DNA of 64,000 nucleotides. Origin: Diprion similis (taxonomy: Eukaryota > Arthropoda > Insecta > Hymenoptera > Diprionidae). Below, piece after piece: positions 32,833-45,500 of this stretch. The notes beneath the pieces were generated by a model, which was not told the DNA's origin, ran no database searches, and worked only from the letters and a program-made list of their open reading frames with translations. Location: the NCBI RefSeq assembly GCF_021155765.1, contig NC_060111.1:1-64000 (forward strand), read 5' to 3'. Every line of letters starts with the position of its first letter. Within the stretch, counting starts at the first letter, position 1. The translations under genes were made by a program, and so were the position numbers.

Positions 32833-35800
32833 AAGGCCATACCGAGAGTTGAAACGATTGTATCCGAAGTTACCATATGCGATTGTCCCAGGAAATTTGT
32901 CGAAGAAAATCTCCGCTTGTTTCATCAACTATTAATTTAATTTTTCCAAGCATACGTATAACTTTCGCAGCTAATCAAAAGAATTAATATTACCATGCAT
33001 TGCTCTGTCGTAAGTATGACACGGGTGTATCTGAATGTTTGCAAGGATGAGCCGGTAACCAGTATCTTCGCACACATATCATCATAATGAGAATGACCGA
33101 TTTTTCGAAAAAAAAAATTGATGTAAAACCAATTAGCGATCCCAACCAACTTGCGTGAAATTATATCAACAGAAAGTTGAAAAATAAAATTCCATCTATT
33201 TGGTACATGAATAATTCAATCTCTCGTATTACATGAACTCGGCGCATTGTCAAATTGCATCCTCGCAATGCAACGGGAATTACCGCCTGCAGTTTCCTGC
33301 AGAGTTGCTGTACCTCGATTTGCTTTTCAAGGGGGAGTATTTTGTTCTTTCACTTCCCGGTTTTTGCTTCGAGCCGTACGTCGATGAAGCAGGCACCTAC
33401 CGACAGCTGCCTTCCCAATACAGGAGGCGTGTTACCGCACGAGGCCAATCGACTGGCTCGAGTGATAAATAACGACTGTTAAAAGACGGAGATCCTTCTC
33501 TGTGATTCGTTCGCATCGACGAACGTCACATTCACGAAGCACGGTAGATTTACTGTAAAATTTACGCGATACGATGAGCAGGAATGGACACTGAACAGTC
33601 GGATCTCGATTGGCTATGCTCGAGTTATTCCACAATTTTATTTTTTTCCATTAATTTTATCAGGATATAATGTTTTTGTCACATTGAAAACCAGGAGGTT
33701 TTCGTTAATGACACATGAAATCTTTCACGGTTAACCGTCACCGTGCAGACAATATAATATGAAACGTACCCCCCGTACGCGAATAAACGTACACAAAACG
33801 TAACCGGCGCTCACATAATTCTTGGTAGAATGATTCCGGGCCAAAATCATTGCAATGTAATCTTACAACCCAGTTAGACGTAGAAACGGTGCAAATGCAC
33901 CTCAATAGACATTCGGTACATGGTTCGAAGCGTACGCAGCAACCTCAGAGATAATTAGAAGCATTCTCGACCACATCCCTCGGTAAGTGTCTATCTAACG
34001 ATTGAGTGATGTTATGCCCACCACCAGTTGCTCTGTTACCAGCTAGCTAATATGAATTACTATAGGGTACTGATCAACACAGCGATATATGTACATATTG
34101 TACATATCTATTTAACAGGCTTCGCCCTAATGGTATCTTAATGACGTTACAGATTTAGTGAGATCGGTGAATTGAGGATCGTACATGATACTGGGGTATA
34201 TTTATTTTCTAATTCACTTCAACTTTGTCGTCTACATAACGATCTGCTCATTTACCGGCGTTCTCAGTTATTTTGTTGTTGTCCTCTCCAGCGACGGAGA
34301 TAAGGGGTGAACCTGGAAACAAGGTAAGCCAAACGGCCTGGTTGGAAAGGGGAAATAGGGCTCGTGCAAGTGTTTATCGTAACACGATCCAATAATGCGC
34401 CTTCGATCTGGCCCGAGGCTAGCGCGGGTTCGCAGTACAGTACCCACGGTAGCAAAACATTTCTACAATTATGTATAGGTACTAACTGAAAGCACTAACA
34501 GAGAGATATAACCAGTTCGTTTCTCTACCCGCCTGTTATCACAGTTTCTCCCAGAATGGCAATAGAGCCACGGAGAAGGAACACGCCGAACACGACTCCG
34601 CATCGAAACCTCTTGCAAATTAACCATTATCGTGGCAATCAAATAACCAGTCTCTACATGAAATAACAAATTTTTATGCAATCTCGGTAAAGATCTTAAA
34701 ACTGTTCCGGCCCTACCGTCAGGGTTACGGTTCGGATCGAGTCATATCCTTCAAGGACATCGTGCAAGTAAGCCAACCGCATGTATAGGCTACCCCCCGG
34801 CAAACCACAAAGTAATAGCTGTCGTTCGGAGGAGATCGAGCCCCCCCGTATACGTGTATATTAGGATAGGTCTGTGGGCATACAATAATAGCATGTATAT
34901 AAGTGTAGGTGCACACATGTAGATTTACACACATGTAGATTTACACACACACGCGTATACATAGGTATATGTATAAAAATATACGTAGGCCTAGGTATCC
35001 GCACGTAGGTATGGGAATAAACTACGTATACACCCGGTCGCCGAGCGCAGGGAGCGAAGGCGGGTGGTTCGGTAAGCCGATTAGAGCATCACAGCACTCT
35101 CTCCCGGCTGTTCGTCGAAGCAACGGGATGCTGGGGGAGGGGAAGCGGATGGACCAGAGACACATTAAAATCGCATCAAACATGCATAGCCTACAGGAGA
35201 GTCCGCAGCTTCCGCGGCGTCTGAGCCGACGCCGCCGGTCTAGCTCCGTACGCCGCGCCGGTATGGGTATATACGTTAAAGGGCTTACGGTTTCTCTGAC
35301 GTATGGCTAATCGCTGCTGCATTACCAATCCAACTTGTACCTTTTCCTTGGAGGTTGGCTCCGATGCGTAGGCTGCTCGGCGAAATCAGTGCATGGAGAT
35401 AAAATTGGACGGAGGCACAGAGAATGGCCAGAAAGGAACACGCGCATATGCGGTATAAAAGTTGATTGTTCTCTATGTATATTATTATAGCATATTATTG
35501 CTATATAATTGAGCCGTGCGACGTGGATGCGGCGTCGATCTTCGCGAGGAAAAAGGCTTTTTAACATATGCCACGAAGTATGAAATTTTTAAAGGCTGCA
35601 GGAGGGATTATTACGCCGATGTTAACAAAGCACACGGTCCGAATAGACTTCGCTTATTGTTAGTAATTACGTCTCTCTATACGCTAATTATAGGCGGGTT
35701 CGCGGTGGGTGGATATTTTAAAAATACTGTTTTGGAGAACCGTTATTTATTCCCTACAATGAGATAAACGTATTGCACGAAAAGTATTTTTTAGTGATTT

Positions 35801-38800
35801 TCGACAAGGGGTTGGCTGTGGCGATAAATTGGTGTGTAATTTACTCTTCGAGCGATGTATACGTGGGCTTACATATACGTACACACCCAAACACCGCCTG
35901 CGAATTTATTGATACGATAATTTCGTCAATTTCTACAACTTGTATAATACGGGGCAGAGGCTGTATACGCTTTGATAAGGAAGATAAGCTGTCTGACATA
36001 GCAAGTAAAACTGTGAGAAATATTGCCTACAGTGAAGACAGCTGAATGGGAAAATTTAAGTCTTGAAATTGACACGTATATAGGTTTTCATCCATATATA
36101 AGGTTAAGTTACAGAACCACAGCGTTCAGTGGTATGAGAAAGTGATTTTGGCAAAGGCTGTGAATATGAACAATGCTGAACCTAGCTGATACTTGCACGT
36201 TTTCGATTATTCACGAATTTCGAAGGTCAGAGTATAATTGGTGTACAAAGACGATGATACGTGGCGCTGAGAGTACCCGCGGTGACAATAGTTTCTTTCC
36301 GTTATCGAAACAATTAAGCCGACATACTCGAACAAGTAGCTGTATTGACTGGAGTTGCCCTTCATTTTCACCGCACGCTTTTCAGCGATTCCAGCCCTTG
36401 TCCCGGTTTTATTGCAAGGCTTTTTTTTGTACTGGATTCGAAACAAGTCTACCGTCTATGCGTGCCTCTACCGCGATAATTTGCATTTGCAGGAACGACG
36501 AGTTATTGCTTATGCAGAGAGCTGTACCGTACACACCGTCCATCATGCAGGTAAGCCCATAAGCGGCTCAAACTCGCGCTTTTGGCCTGATTATAGGGCA
36601 GCAGGAATCAACAGCGTTAACAAAAAACACGACTGCATGTTACCGAAATTAGGAATCACAGGCAGCGCAGGAGATTTTGAAAAACGTTGATAGCCAATCG
36701 GGCGACTGTACCTCTTTCGCCCCAAGCAGTGACAAGATTGACAAAAGTAATAGTGGGGATACGAGTTGCCCTTTCCTTAGCGTCATTCCAAAACCTGAGA
36801 ACAAAGTCACGGTCTCGGCCCTTGTCCAATTACGGAGCAATTGTTTGGTCTCGCACACATACACCCGCACGGTCTTCTCGTCTCGTGTCTCCCGCGAGAC
36901 CCGGATTAACGGAGAGCAAGCGAGTTCCGCAAAAAGACCAGGCCCAGACTTGACTGTGGATTCAGCTGCATAATTCATATGGACTAATAACTGGCGAGCT
37001 TCTTATCCGCTTGTTTCTCATTCTGACTTACGCTGGTCGATTCTAAACATCCATGCAAGCTGCCGATGAGTGATCGAATGTGTAACTGTCGATGTTGTCT
37101 ATCGCAGGTGAAACCGAACTATTGCGAATCCAAAATTACGGTGGGACTGAAGAAGGATTGTTGTCAATTATCTCGAATCTGGTCAACAATCGGCCAACCA
37201 TCGTATGGCAGAGTATAAAGCTCTTCGGAATGCACGACGCTCATCGTTGCTCATCATGCTAACCGTGAATCGTCGAGTGACCATCCATCCACGCGTGGCG
37301 ACGTTCGTTGGACAATTATTATACTGTGCTTGAAAGCTCATGCACGTGAATAAAAAAAATTCAAAAAAAAAAAACGGATCTCACCGTTGTGCCAATTTAT
37401 ATAGAATCAGATAGAGAGGCCGGCGGCACGAAACGAATCTTTAGGTGCGGTCGCCCCAGGAGGGAAAATTGGCATTTACAAATACATATAATGAAATATG
37501 CAAAAATTTCGTACCGCATTCCACCGCGATCCATCTGCCATCAGACTCGCAATACACAGCTGCCGCTACGCGCTACGCGGTGCAACAGCTGGTACCTACA
37601 AGTATTTATTATATTCATATATAGGTATAAATATCGTGGGCTAAAGTTGTGCACACAATATGCATTCACGCCATCTCTTCATCACTCTCTAAATCTCTCG
37701 CCGCATCCCTTTGCACGCTGTAATGGTGCAGTATACATACGTTACCATACAGGAGGCCACCCGATATCGCATGCCAAGACAATTGGGGTGTGGACTCGAC
37801 GCTCAGTCCACCTCGGACACCCGCATTCGCGGGCCTCGATTCACGCGCCCCGGCAACGAAAGTCGCCGATGATAAATTTCGGTCTTGCTGTCCGATTAGG
37901 CATATTTTCACTAACCTTATAGCCGAAGAGATATTCCCTGCGGTACTACGTTTCATCACCCTTCTTATTCTTCGACACCCGACCGTGAAGGGATCTCGGA
38001 CTATTCAGTAAATATCCACGGGTGAGTCTGAGATTGTTCTGTACAGGGTTATTTTTTCAACCGCCCCAGGCCGAGATCTCGGTACAAACGCGATATACGA
38101 AGAAGAGTTTAATGAAAGATTTTCAGGGTTCGAAGGGGGAAAAATTTTTCTGGATCACATTTATTGCAAGCGGAGTCATTAGCAACGGGTATAATGCCAG
38201 TCAAATACCTCCCTCCTCCCTCCCGCCTCCCTTCTTAATGGAATGGTGTATTTTTTGACCTCTAAATCTGTAAGTGTATCAAATTCTACATAAATACAAG
38301 CGTTGACAATGTTGGCATACACACGGACTAAGCTTGATCGGTTATGAGATATGGGCCGGGTGAAGTGGTATAACCTCACGTAGAGTAGATGTAAGAGAAA
38401 AAAGTAAATAATCAAAGTGGAGCGATTGAGTGAAATCAATTATGAAAACTATCTACATTTTCAAGAAATCACTCATGTAGGTACCTACAAACTTGACGTT
38501 GGGTTGCGATATAAACTTCTACATAGTTTTTTAATGACTAGCTAATGCTTTTGCATGTCGTCGCTTGTTTCACTCATGTCCTAATATAATAATAAATAGT
38601 TCAGTAAATATAATTTATTGTTAAATACGACCGGGTTTTAAATCTTTTTCAAATCTTCAGGCACCTAACATATGTAGGTATACAGGGTAATAATACTATT
38701 TTATATCTCACTTTCCAATAGTGTTATAAGCATGTTTTGTCCAATTTTTAGAACCATTCTTTGTCTCGGGAAGCCTAATAGAAAAAAATGTATGCATTTT

Positions 38801-39559
38801 TGAAAACGTAAATTCGTTTTTGACATTGCCAGAAAATTAAATTATTTGGATTATAGCGACAGTTTAAATGTAGAAATTTTTCATCAATTACTATTCTTCT
38901 ATGCACTGTACATTATTCTAAGATTAAAAGTTGCCATAAAACAGCTGACTTAAATAATAAGAAAACGTTACGTGTTTTTAAAGAATTCAAAATCCACCCT
39001 TAGGGCACCTTCAGAAATTGCATTAAACGATCATAATAATAAATGAATATACACTTTGTCAGCTTTCGACTATTGCATATTATGTATTTCGCCAAATGTT
39101 AACAATAAATTGTTCTTACGCCTGAAAATGACACAAATCATCCGAAAAACGCACATTTTTGAGGTTCGCAACCCCGTAAATGTGAAAAAATTTCAATAAA
39201 ATGTCCTGGAATCGCTCTCATTATAGATTTGCGTCTTCTATAATTCACTCATATTGAATGAGCAGCTTCAGATTCAACAACTCGATTTCCGAGCATCGCG
39301 CATCGTGATAAGAATTCTTAACGTTGCGACAGATTTATCCGTCCGCAGACTCTGTACCGACTCTTGAAATTTTTCTACTATGCATTGGCAAGTCTTGTTT
39401 CTGCGCGCAATACGTGTATAAGCATGTGTTCGGTTTATTTTTCCCAAAATGGTCAAACGCCACAACAACACGACGATTGGTACTTAATAAAGCCCGAGCT
39501 GTACTTGCATCGGTTCGCTATGAGACTGAAATTTCTTTAATAATTCGTCAGACCCGCAG

Positions 39560-40417
39560 CGAGGCTACGTCGTGAACCGTCGTTTGGAAATTGTCAAACC
39601 TTTAACCTTCGCCCCGTGTCTCACGGTGGCCCTGTCTGGGTCTAGAAGTTCAGCGCGTCGCAAAGCTGTTCCTGTAGGTCGGTAGGTACGAGCGCAACGA
39701 GGATCTCGGTTGGACGCAGCGACAGGCCCGAACCGGGGAGTACGAGGGGACTCGGCCAATCGTAGCCCGGAGTCAGGAGCTTCGGGGCGGGGCTTCAAGG
39801 TATAGGAGAAGCCACGCGCACGGTACTAGCGTCAAACGGCGTCTAGCCATCGCCGGCACGTCACGCGTCCGAGGCAGGTCGACGTGGCGCAGAACCGTAC
39901 GAGCCTGTTGCAGAGTGCAGAGTTTATGGGCTGAGAAGCCCGTATAACTGATTGGAGGAGTGCAGAGTATTTACGGGGGTATTTTCGAAGCGGCAGGGCG
40001 AGCAACGAAAACTGTGACGATCCGAAGACAGTGCGAGTGACAGACGCTGTTTTTCCACCAAAGTAACCAGAAATAGTAGGAGACAATTTGCATTCTTCGA
40101 TACCAAGGAACACAGTCCTAGTTCGCATCGGCGAACCTAATCTCGGAGCCTTATACCGTGTATCTAAGGCTATCGACGATTACAATATCAATTCGGGAAG
40201 TGGCTGCACCGATTTCTGTAGAGTGCAGAAATCGACTGAGAGCGAGAACCGGCAATGACGAGAGAGCGCGTCAGATGAAACCTGCGGCAGGTAGCGAGGC
40301 TCACGAATTGAGCGTAACGCCGAACGAACGACTGATATCAGACCGATAATATATTACAGAAGAAGCACGGAATCCGCAAGGAACCCGACCTAGCTGCGAT
40401 ACGAGCGAGGATTCAGG
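39560..40417 (+). promoter_or_regulatory. CpG-rich promoter and 5' leader region of the nerfin-type gene
   Basis: CpG-dense compared with the AT-rich flanks. A GGGGCGGGGC GC-box-like word lies at 39783-39792. The stretch 40150-40417 has several stop codons in the frame of the coding start, so the start ATG at 40418 is the first usable one in that frame. The exact transcription start is not visible. Confidence 0.4.
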
Positions 40418-41533
40418 ATGCTGCACGGGACTTTGCCGCGGGCCTTCGTGTCGCCGGGGCTCAAGTACCTTGCGGGTGGCTACGGGTACGACGATGAAGG
40501 TTCCGGATACGCAGCCGCCTACGCCGCCACCTCGCCCTTCGAGGCTGAGCACTACCCGGTTGTACCGGAGCAACACCACCACGTGTTCCCCACGTGGCAC
40601 ACGGTCCAACGGCCAGCGTCGCCAAGCCCCCTCGACTTGTCGCTGAAGCCGAATGCGAGCACAGCGGGGATGAGCATGATGGACCAGGAGCCCGGGATAA
40701 GTAATCGGCGTCAAGAGCAGACGGCGGTGGCCGAAGGATTTGAGCCGGAGACGCGCAACCAGGTGCGGAACTATTCGCCGCCGGGAGTGCCGACGACACC
40801 GCAACACCACCTTCACGGTATCAGCGCGCCTATGACACCGCCGAGCACGCCGTCGCCGCCGCAGTGCCCGAGAAAACGGCCAAGGGAGGATCCGGGGTCG
40901 GGTGGCTACTCAGCGGCGGCCCCGCACGGCGAGAGGTGCAACAAGGGCGAAAAGGGGGGGCCGCAGAGGTCGAAGAAAAAGCACGCGAGACGATTAAAGT
41001 TCGACGAGGACACGAGTAGCCCGGTATCCGGGACCGTTATCCTCGGTCCCGACGAGGCGGTCGTTACCGGGGATATCGATCCCGCCTTCAACGTCGTCGA
41101 GGTTACCGTGGAGGCGCGGGCCGAGTTGGCAAAGATCGAGAACCGGCTTGGACCCTACCAGTGCAGACTTTGCCGGCAGCTACACGAGGACGCTTTTCAG
41201 CTCGCGCAGCACCGTTGCTCCCGTATCGCCCATGTCGAGTACCGATGTCCGGAGTGCGACAAGCGCTTCTCTTGCCCAGCCAACCTCGCCTCCCACCGAC
41301 GCTGGCACAAGCCACGGGCTACCGCCCTGCAGCCCGACGGCCCCTGCGGCCAGCCTACGAACCTCGGGGCCGAGTTCGCCTGCTCGCACTGCGACGCCAA
41401 GTTCGGCCGGCAGGCCGCCCTCCGCAAGCACCTAGCCGCACAGCATCCCGAGTTGGTGGCACCTGCAGCCACGGTCAGCGGGACAAACGGCGCGCACCTT
41501 GCCGTTTCGGCACTGACCTGCGAAGCACCCTGA
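40418..41533 (+). CDS. nerfin-1: Nerfin/INSM-type zinc-finger transcription factor
   Basis: Nuclear zinc-finger factor of the insulinoma-associated (INSM) family; fly nerfin-1 acts in neuronal differentiation and axon guidance. A single 371-codon exon. PLDLS at residues 71-75 is a CtBP-corepressor motif. Residues 150-195 are rich in Lys and Arg (PRKRPRED, RSKKKHARRLKFDEDTSSPVSGT); the last block is the family signature preceding the fingers. Finger 1 has C249, C252, H265 and C267 (CCHC type). Finger 2 has C277, C280, H293 and H297. Finger 3 has C322, C325, H338 and H343. Family members from other insects often have additional C-terminal fingers, and here the frame ends 28 residues after finger 3. 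Third-position GC is very high. Insects have nerfin-1 and nerfin-2, and I cannot exclude the second. Confidence 0.85.
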   Translation: MLHGTLPRAFVSPGLKYLAGGYGYDDEGSGYAAAYAATSPFEAEHYPVVPEQHHHVFPTWHTVQRPASPSPLDLSLKPNASTAGMSMMDQEPGISNRRQEQTAVAEGFEPETRNQVRNYSPPGVPTTPQHHLHGISAPMTPPSTPSPPQCPRKRPREDPGSGGYSAAAPHGERCNKGEKGGPQRSKKKHARRLKFDEDTSSPVSGTVILGPDEAVVTGDIDPAFNVVEVTVEARAELAKIENRLGPYQCRLCRQLHEDAFQLAQHRCSRIAHVEYRCPECDKRFSCPANLASHRRWHKPRATALQPDGPCGQPTNLGAEFACSHCDAKFGRQAALRKHLAAQHPELVAPAATVSGTNGAHLAVSALTCEAP

Positions 41534-41657
41534 CACCAATTTCCTGCGAGACCATTGCCCAGGAGGCCAGGGCCCTACTGGAGATTCGGTCTTGATCTTA
41601 TGTGAGACTGGACAATGACGTGGCGGACAGTTTTTCAGAAGGGCCGACGGGACGGGC

Positions 41658-41675
41658 GGGGGGGGGGGGGGGGGG
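41658..41675. repeat. G18 homopolymer
   Basis: Eighteen consecutive G about 125 bp after the nerfin stop codon. Length in the assembly may be unreliable. Confidence 0.8.
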
Positions 41676-42077
41676 TGACCGGAAGCGGCGTTTCCGAGAC
41701 ATTCAGGGCTTTCGTGACAAGTCGTGAGTACTAAATCAAAATTTCCGGACCTCGGCTCGCATGCAGGGGCTTCGAGGCTATAATATTCGCCAACTACCAA
41801 CGTTCTCATGATCATTACATCATTATTCTTATTATTACTGCTGTTGTTCTTGTGAGAGAGTTGTTTTAGCTCTTGATACTTTGCTCTCGTCAGCCGAGAG
41901 ACAAAAAAAATCACTAAAACACCTCAGCATGTCACCGGCAATTCGGACAAAGTGTAGTATGTATCGTTTTCAGCCACACATTAATTTGAAAATTGTCACA
42001 TCATCATTAGGTATAGATACAGCGTAGGTCTGTCGCTGCAATTCCTTAAAATTTTTCAATTATATATAACTACATTA

Positions 42078-42596
42078 GGGTGATTCAAAATAAGGAAATT
42101 AAATTTTTTTTTTTTCGGAAACAGGGTTAAAAGTTTCGTTTAGGTAGAAAAGTAAGCCTGTGCATAATTGAGCTCTTAATATTAATATTAAGATGTCTTT
42201 TCTATTCTCCGTAAGAATAACACGGGAAAAATGGTTTTTGCTCCTTCTGATTTTTATTTCACGGATACATTTTTGTAGAGAATTGAACGCTCTACCAAAA
42301 AGATCTGCTGTCATTTTTTAATAAATCTGCTCTTTCAAAAGTTATTTTAAATAATTTTAAATCAATTTTCTACAAAAATATGTCTGTGAATTTTCTGCAC
42401 AACACGTCGTTAGCTAGTTATAAAAATCAAAAGGAGCAAAAATCATCTTTCCCGTGTTATTCTTATGGAAAATAGAAAAGTGCAATGCGGAACATCTTGA
42501 TATTAATATTAACAACTCAAATTTTAACAGGCTTATATTTATGCCTAATCGAGACTTTTAAGTCTGTTACCGCGGGAAAAAAAAATTGAATCACCC
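42078..42596. mobile_element. 519-bp palindromic MITE, TA-flanked
   Basis: Ends GGGTGATTCAA on the left and its inverse TTGAATCACCC on the right, with TA on each side (42076-42077 and 42597-42598). Both arms then carry an A/T run, GCTCTTAATATTAATATTAAGATG (left) versus CATCTTGATATTAATATTAAC (right), TATTCTC/GAATAACACGGGAAA words and CTACAAAAATATG-like centres. The architecture matches the element at 15561-16778, so the two belong to one family. Confidence 0.75.
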
Positions 42597-45500
42597 TAGT
42601 ATACATATAATATACATATGTTACCGTTGCTCACAATATTGTCGGCCCCTTTACAAAATTCGCCAACTATTGCACTCTTCCTAATAGCGAATGTCGAGAA
42701 AGTTACCACGCATTGATTGAGCAGTAGCCAAACGGTGCGTCATTTATAACCGTAAATGGTCAAATTTAGCACATCGTACACGTATTCGGCAGACAAGTTT
42801 ATCATTCGCTCTGTCAGTTATTCGTTATTCGCACGTGACAAATCGAATACCTAAATTGCATGAGTACATCGATCGTTTATTTTCCACGATTCAGTTGGGA
42901 CAATTCAAATTTTCCGATTACTCTCCATGTTAATATCGTATGTTTAATTATGTAATACTAGTCAACCGATCTGGTAACATTCTGGTGAATAAGTAACTTT
43001 TCGAAAACGGTCACACGATTGACCGCCAGCACCAGAGTCACATATATTTATTGTACAACGATGAGATCGACATTGTCACCTAATTATTGTTTATAAAATT
43101 TTACATTTTAAGAAGAATTGCGGAACATAAAAGAAAAGCAAATCTAGAGCTAGTGAACGTGAAACATTGTAAATCGTTGTACAGTGAGTAGTTATAACGA
43201 GGAAAATTGATAGATTATAAAATATTATATACCTACGCGGTAATAGTACCTGTACATTGTAAATGTGTAGATAGCGTCGCGGTGGGTTACTCAAAAGTAT
43301 GATATTGAAAAAAATACTTATTCAAAATAACCAAGAATCGATGACAATTGTATAGTATTATTGTTGATGGAAGGTGATGTTGCGTGGATTCATTAGAAAT
43401 CAGAGCCCAAAATTTTCTACAATCTTCTTGAACACACGTCATGTTCTTATAGTCATATGTAAAAACGTGTGTGTAGTTGTATGCTTTTACCTGCGGTAGT
43501 CAATCATCGCGGGTGAGAACCTATTGAACGCAGGTCGGTAGAAGATGATTGATTCGCGGTCGTACAGCTAACGATATCAAAGATAATTAAGGGAACCGCG
43601 CATAATAAAAGTTCAGTAACATATAAAGTCCGATTTTAGAATCACCCGATCTAATTGTAAAATCCGCAATGTATGTACTTTCAGCGTCGAAATGCGCATC
43701 TAGTCGGTAATGTCTAGTCAAAGTAAAAGTCTAGTCTGTCATAGGTGTAACGTTATCTAGGGTCTATAAGTTATCTAAATCAATATTATTTGTCTAGTCA
43801 TATCACATTGGCGTAATTCTAATCAAGGAATGACAGCTGCAGGACGATACGTATTCACATAGGTATTATTACACGGTGGAGAAGCCAGGAAGTGATCGAT
43901 CGTCCAATGTAAAACCTAACAATGGATACTCTGGCGATCCAAGGACTGTGTCATCACTCGGAACTATACCTAAAATCGTAAATCGAAACTACCATAAGTA
44001 AGTGTAAGGGAATCGTCAGTGTTATTTCGTGCGTCAGGATACATGGGTATTTGATGGTCAGACACTGTTTGAAAATAATTCTGACGATAATTAGTACTGC
44101 ATATGTTTTCTATTTGCAAATTGAATGTGGCATGCTGTATAAAGTTTTGAAATATGCGTGACTGCTCACTGTGTCTGTATGTTTCTTCTCACTACCCGCC
44201 GTGAAATTCGACAAAATGCCGCTACGAGCAATGTTTAGAAACTAGGAAACAGATAAATTTATAAAAACTTTCCGGCTTTTCCTGGTTTTCTGCTGAATTA
44301 AAAAGGTATTTTGTGTCCTCAACTAGGACTACTGCAGACCTTTGAAAATTCATAGAATACAATTAGATATATATATGGTCGGATATGTCTTGCCGACAAT
44401 GAGCTATTCACTAGCGCCTCGGTCGTCCCAGTCTTTGCAATTTGAGCACTGTCTATAATCTCAACGAACGACTAACTGGAATAATTATTCATTGCCAGTA
44501 GTAAATCAGACAAGTATAATTTCTAGTCAAGCTGTCCGAGTCATCATAAGTGTTTAGCTTTAGCTATACGATACAATTAATCCTGTGTCGTCGATTAATA
44601 TATATCTTATCCATCGAGATGAATCAATTATGGGTGTGTCTAATCAGCGACAATATTTCCAGACAGAACGGTAGCATTTGGTGAAAAAAAAGTAACCGTA
44701 ATAAAAACGATTGAACTTGATCGGCTTCACAATCAAATCAGCTAAAATACGGATAAATGTAAGCAACAAGATATGTAACCTATCGAGAATCGAGTCAGTT
44801 TCGACAACTGATGATTTACCGAAAATAATAGTCTCATTATACATAAAATACTTTGGGATTAATGCAATCGCGATTAGCTTATGATATTACGCAATAGTTA
44901 TTTTACATTGCCCAGTCATGGCTATTTCTTCATTAATGCACGTCCCATTTCCGAATGGCATTAACATTCTTGGACTGCCTCTGCCAGTCGTACCAATTTT
45001 ATCACTGGAAAGTCGCGATTCAAAATTTTTCAAATGTCATAAAGGGCAACAAGCTGATGTAAGACTAGATCCGGCTATAAGATAAAATTGTTTTACAAAC
45101 AGACCGGATATACTATTCGTGTGTATAACATATATCGAAACGAACGAATATCCCAAGCTAATGGAAACATTGTATACGTACTTATTCGGATGATTAGAAT
45201 AGCCTGTCTAACATACGTCTACAAAGGTGAAGTTTGACCAATCAGGGCCGCTCGTGTTATTTTCCCGTTAAGTAAATGGTAGCAGACAACACTGATGGCC
45301 TTAAACGGGTCAGCATCCACCTTTGTAGGTGCACAAATAGAAAACCTGCGGCTATTGCGATTTAATCATTAATAGTTAAGTAATTTAAAAAAAGTAATTC
45401 AACCAATATATAAATGAAAGGAAACATACCTACCCCCCTATTTGTACATAGATTTGGTTTCGTAAATAAATATACTCTGAAAGTCGAAATTCTAATTGAG

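Larger units (their letters stand above)
32395..40417. other. 8-kb intergenic region between the chaoptin-type gene and nerfin
   Basis: It holds an imperfect long hairpin at about 32640-32832. There is a CpG-rich patch at 35030-35310 and another at about 39560-39990, the second probably part of the nerfin promoter and leader. Open frames such as 37389-37922 (177 codons) and 36173-36562 have no recognisable domain and no splice partner that I could find. Confidence 0.5.

Noticed and set aside
40461-41914. Long frames opposite to and offset from the nerfin-type gene
   Set aside because: High GC in the real gene removes stop codons in other frames; none shows a domain.
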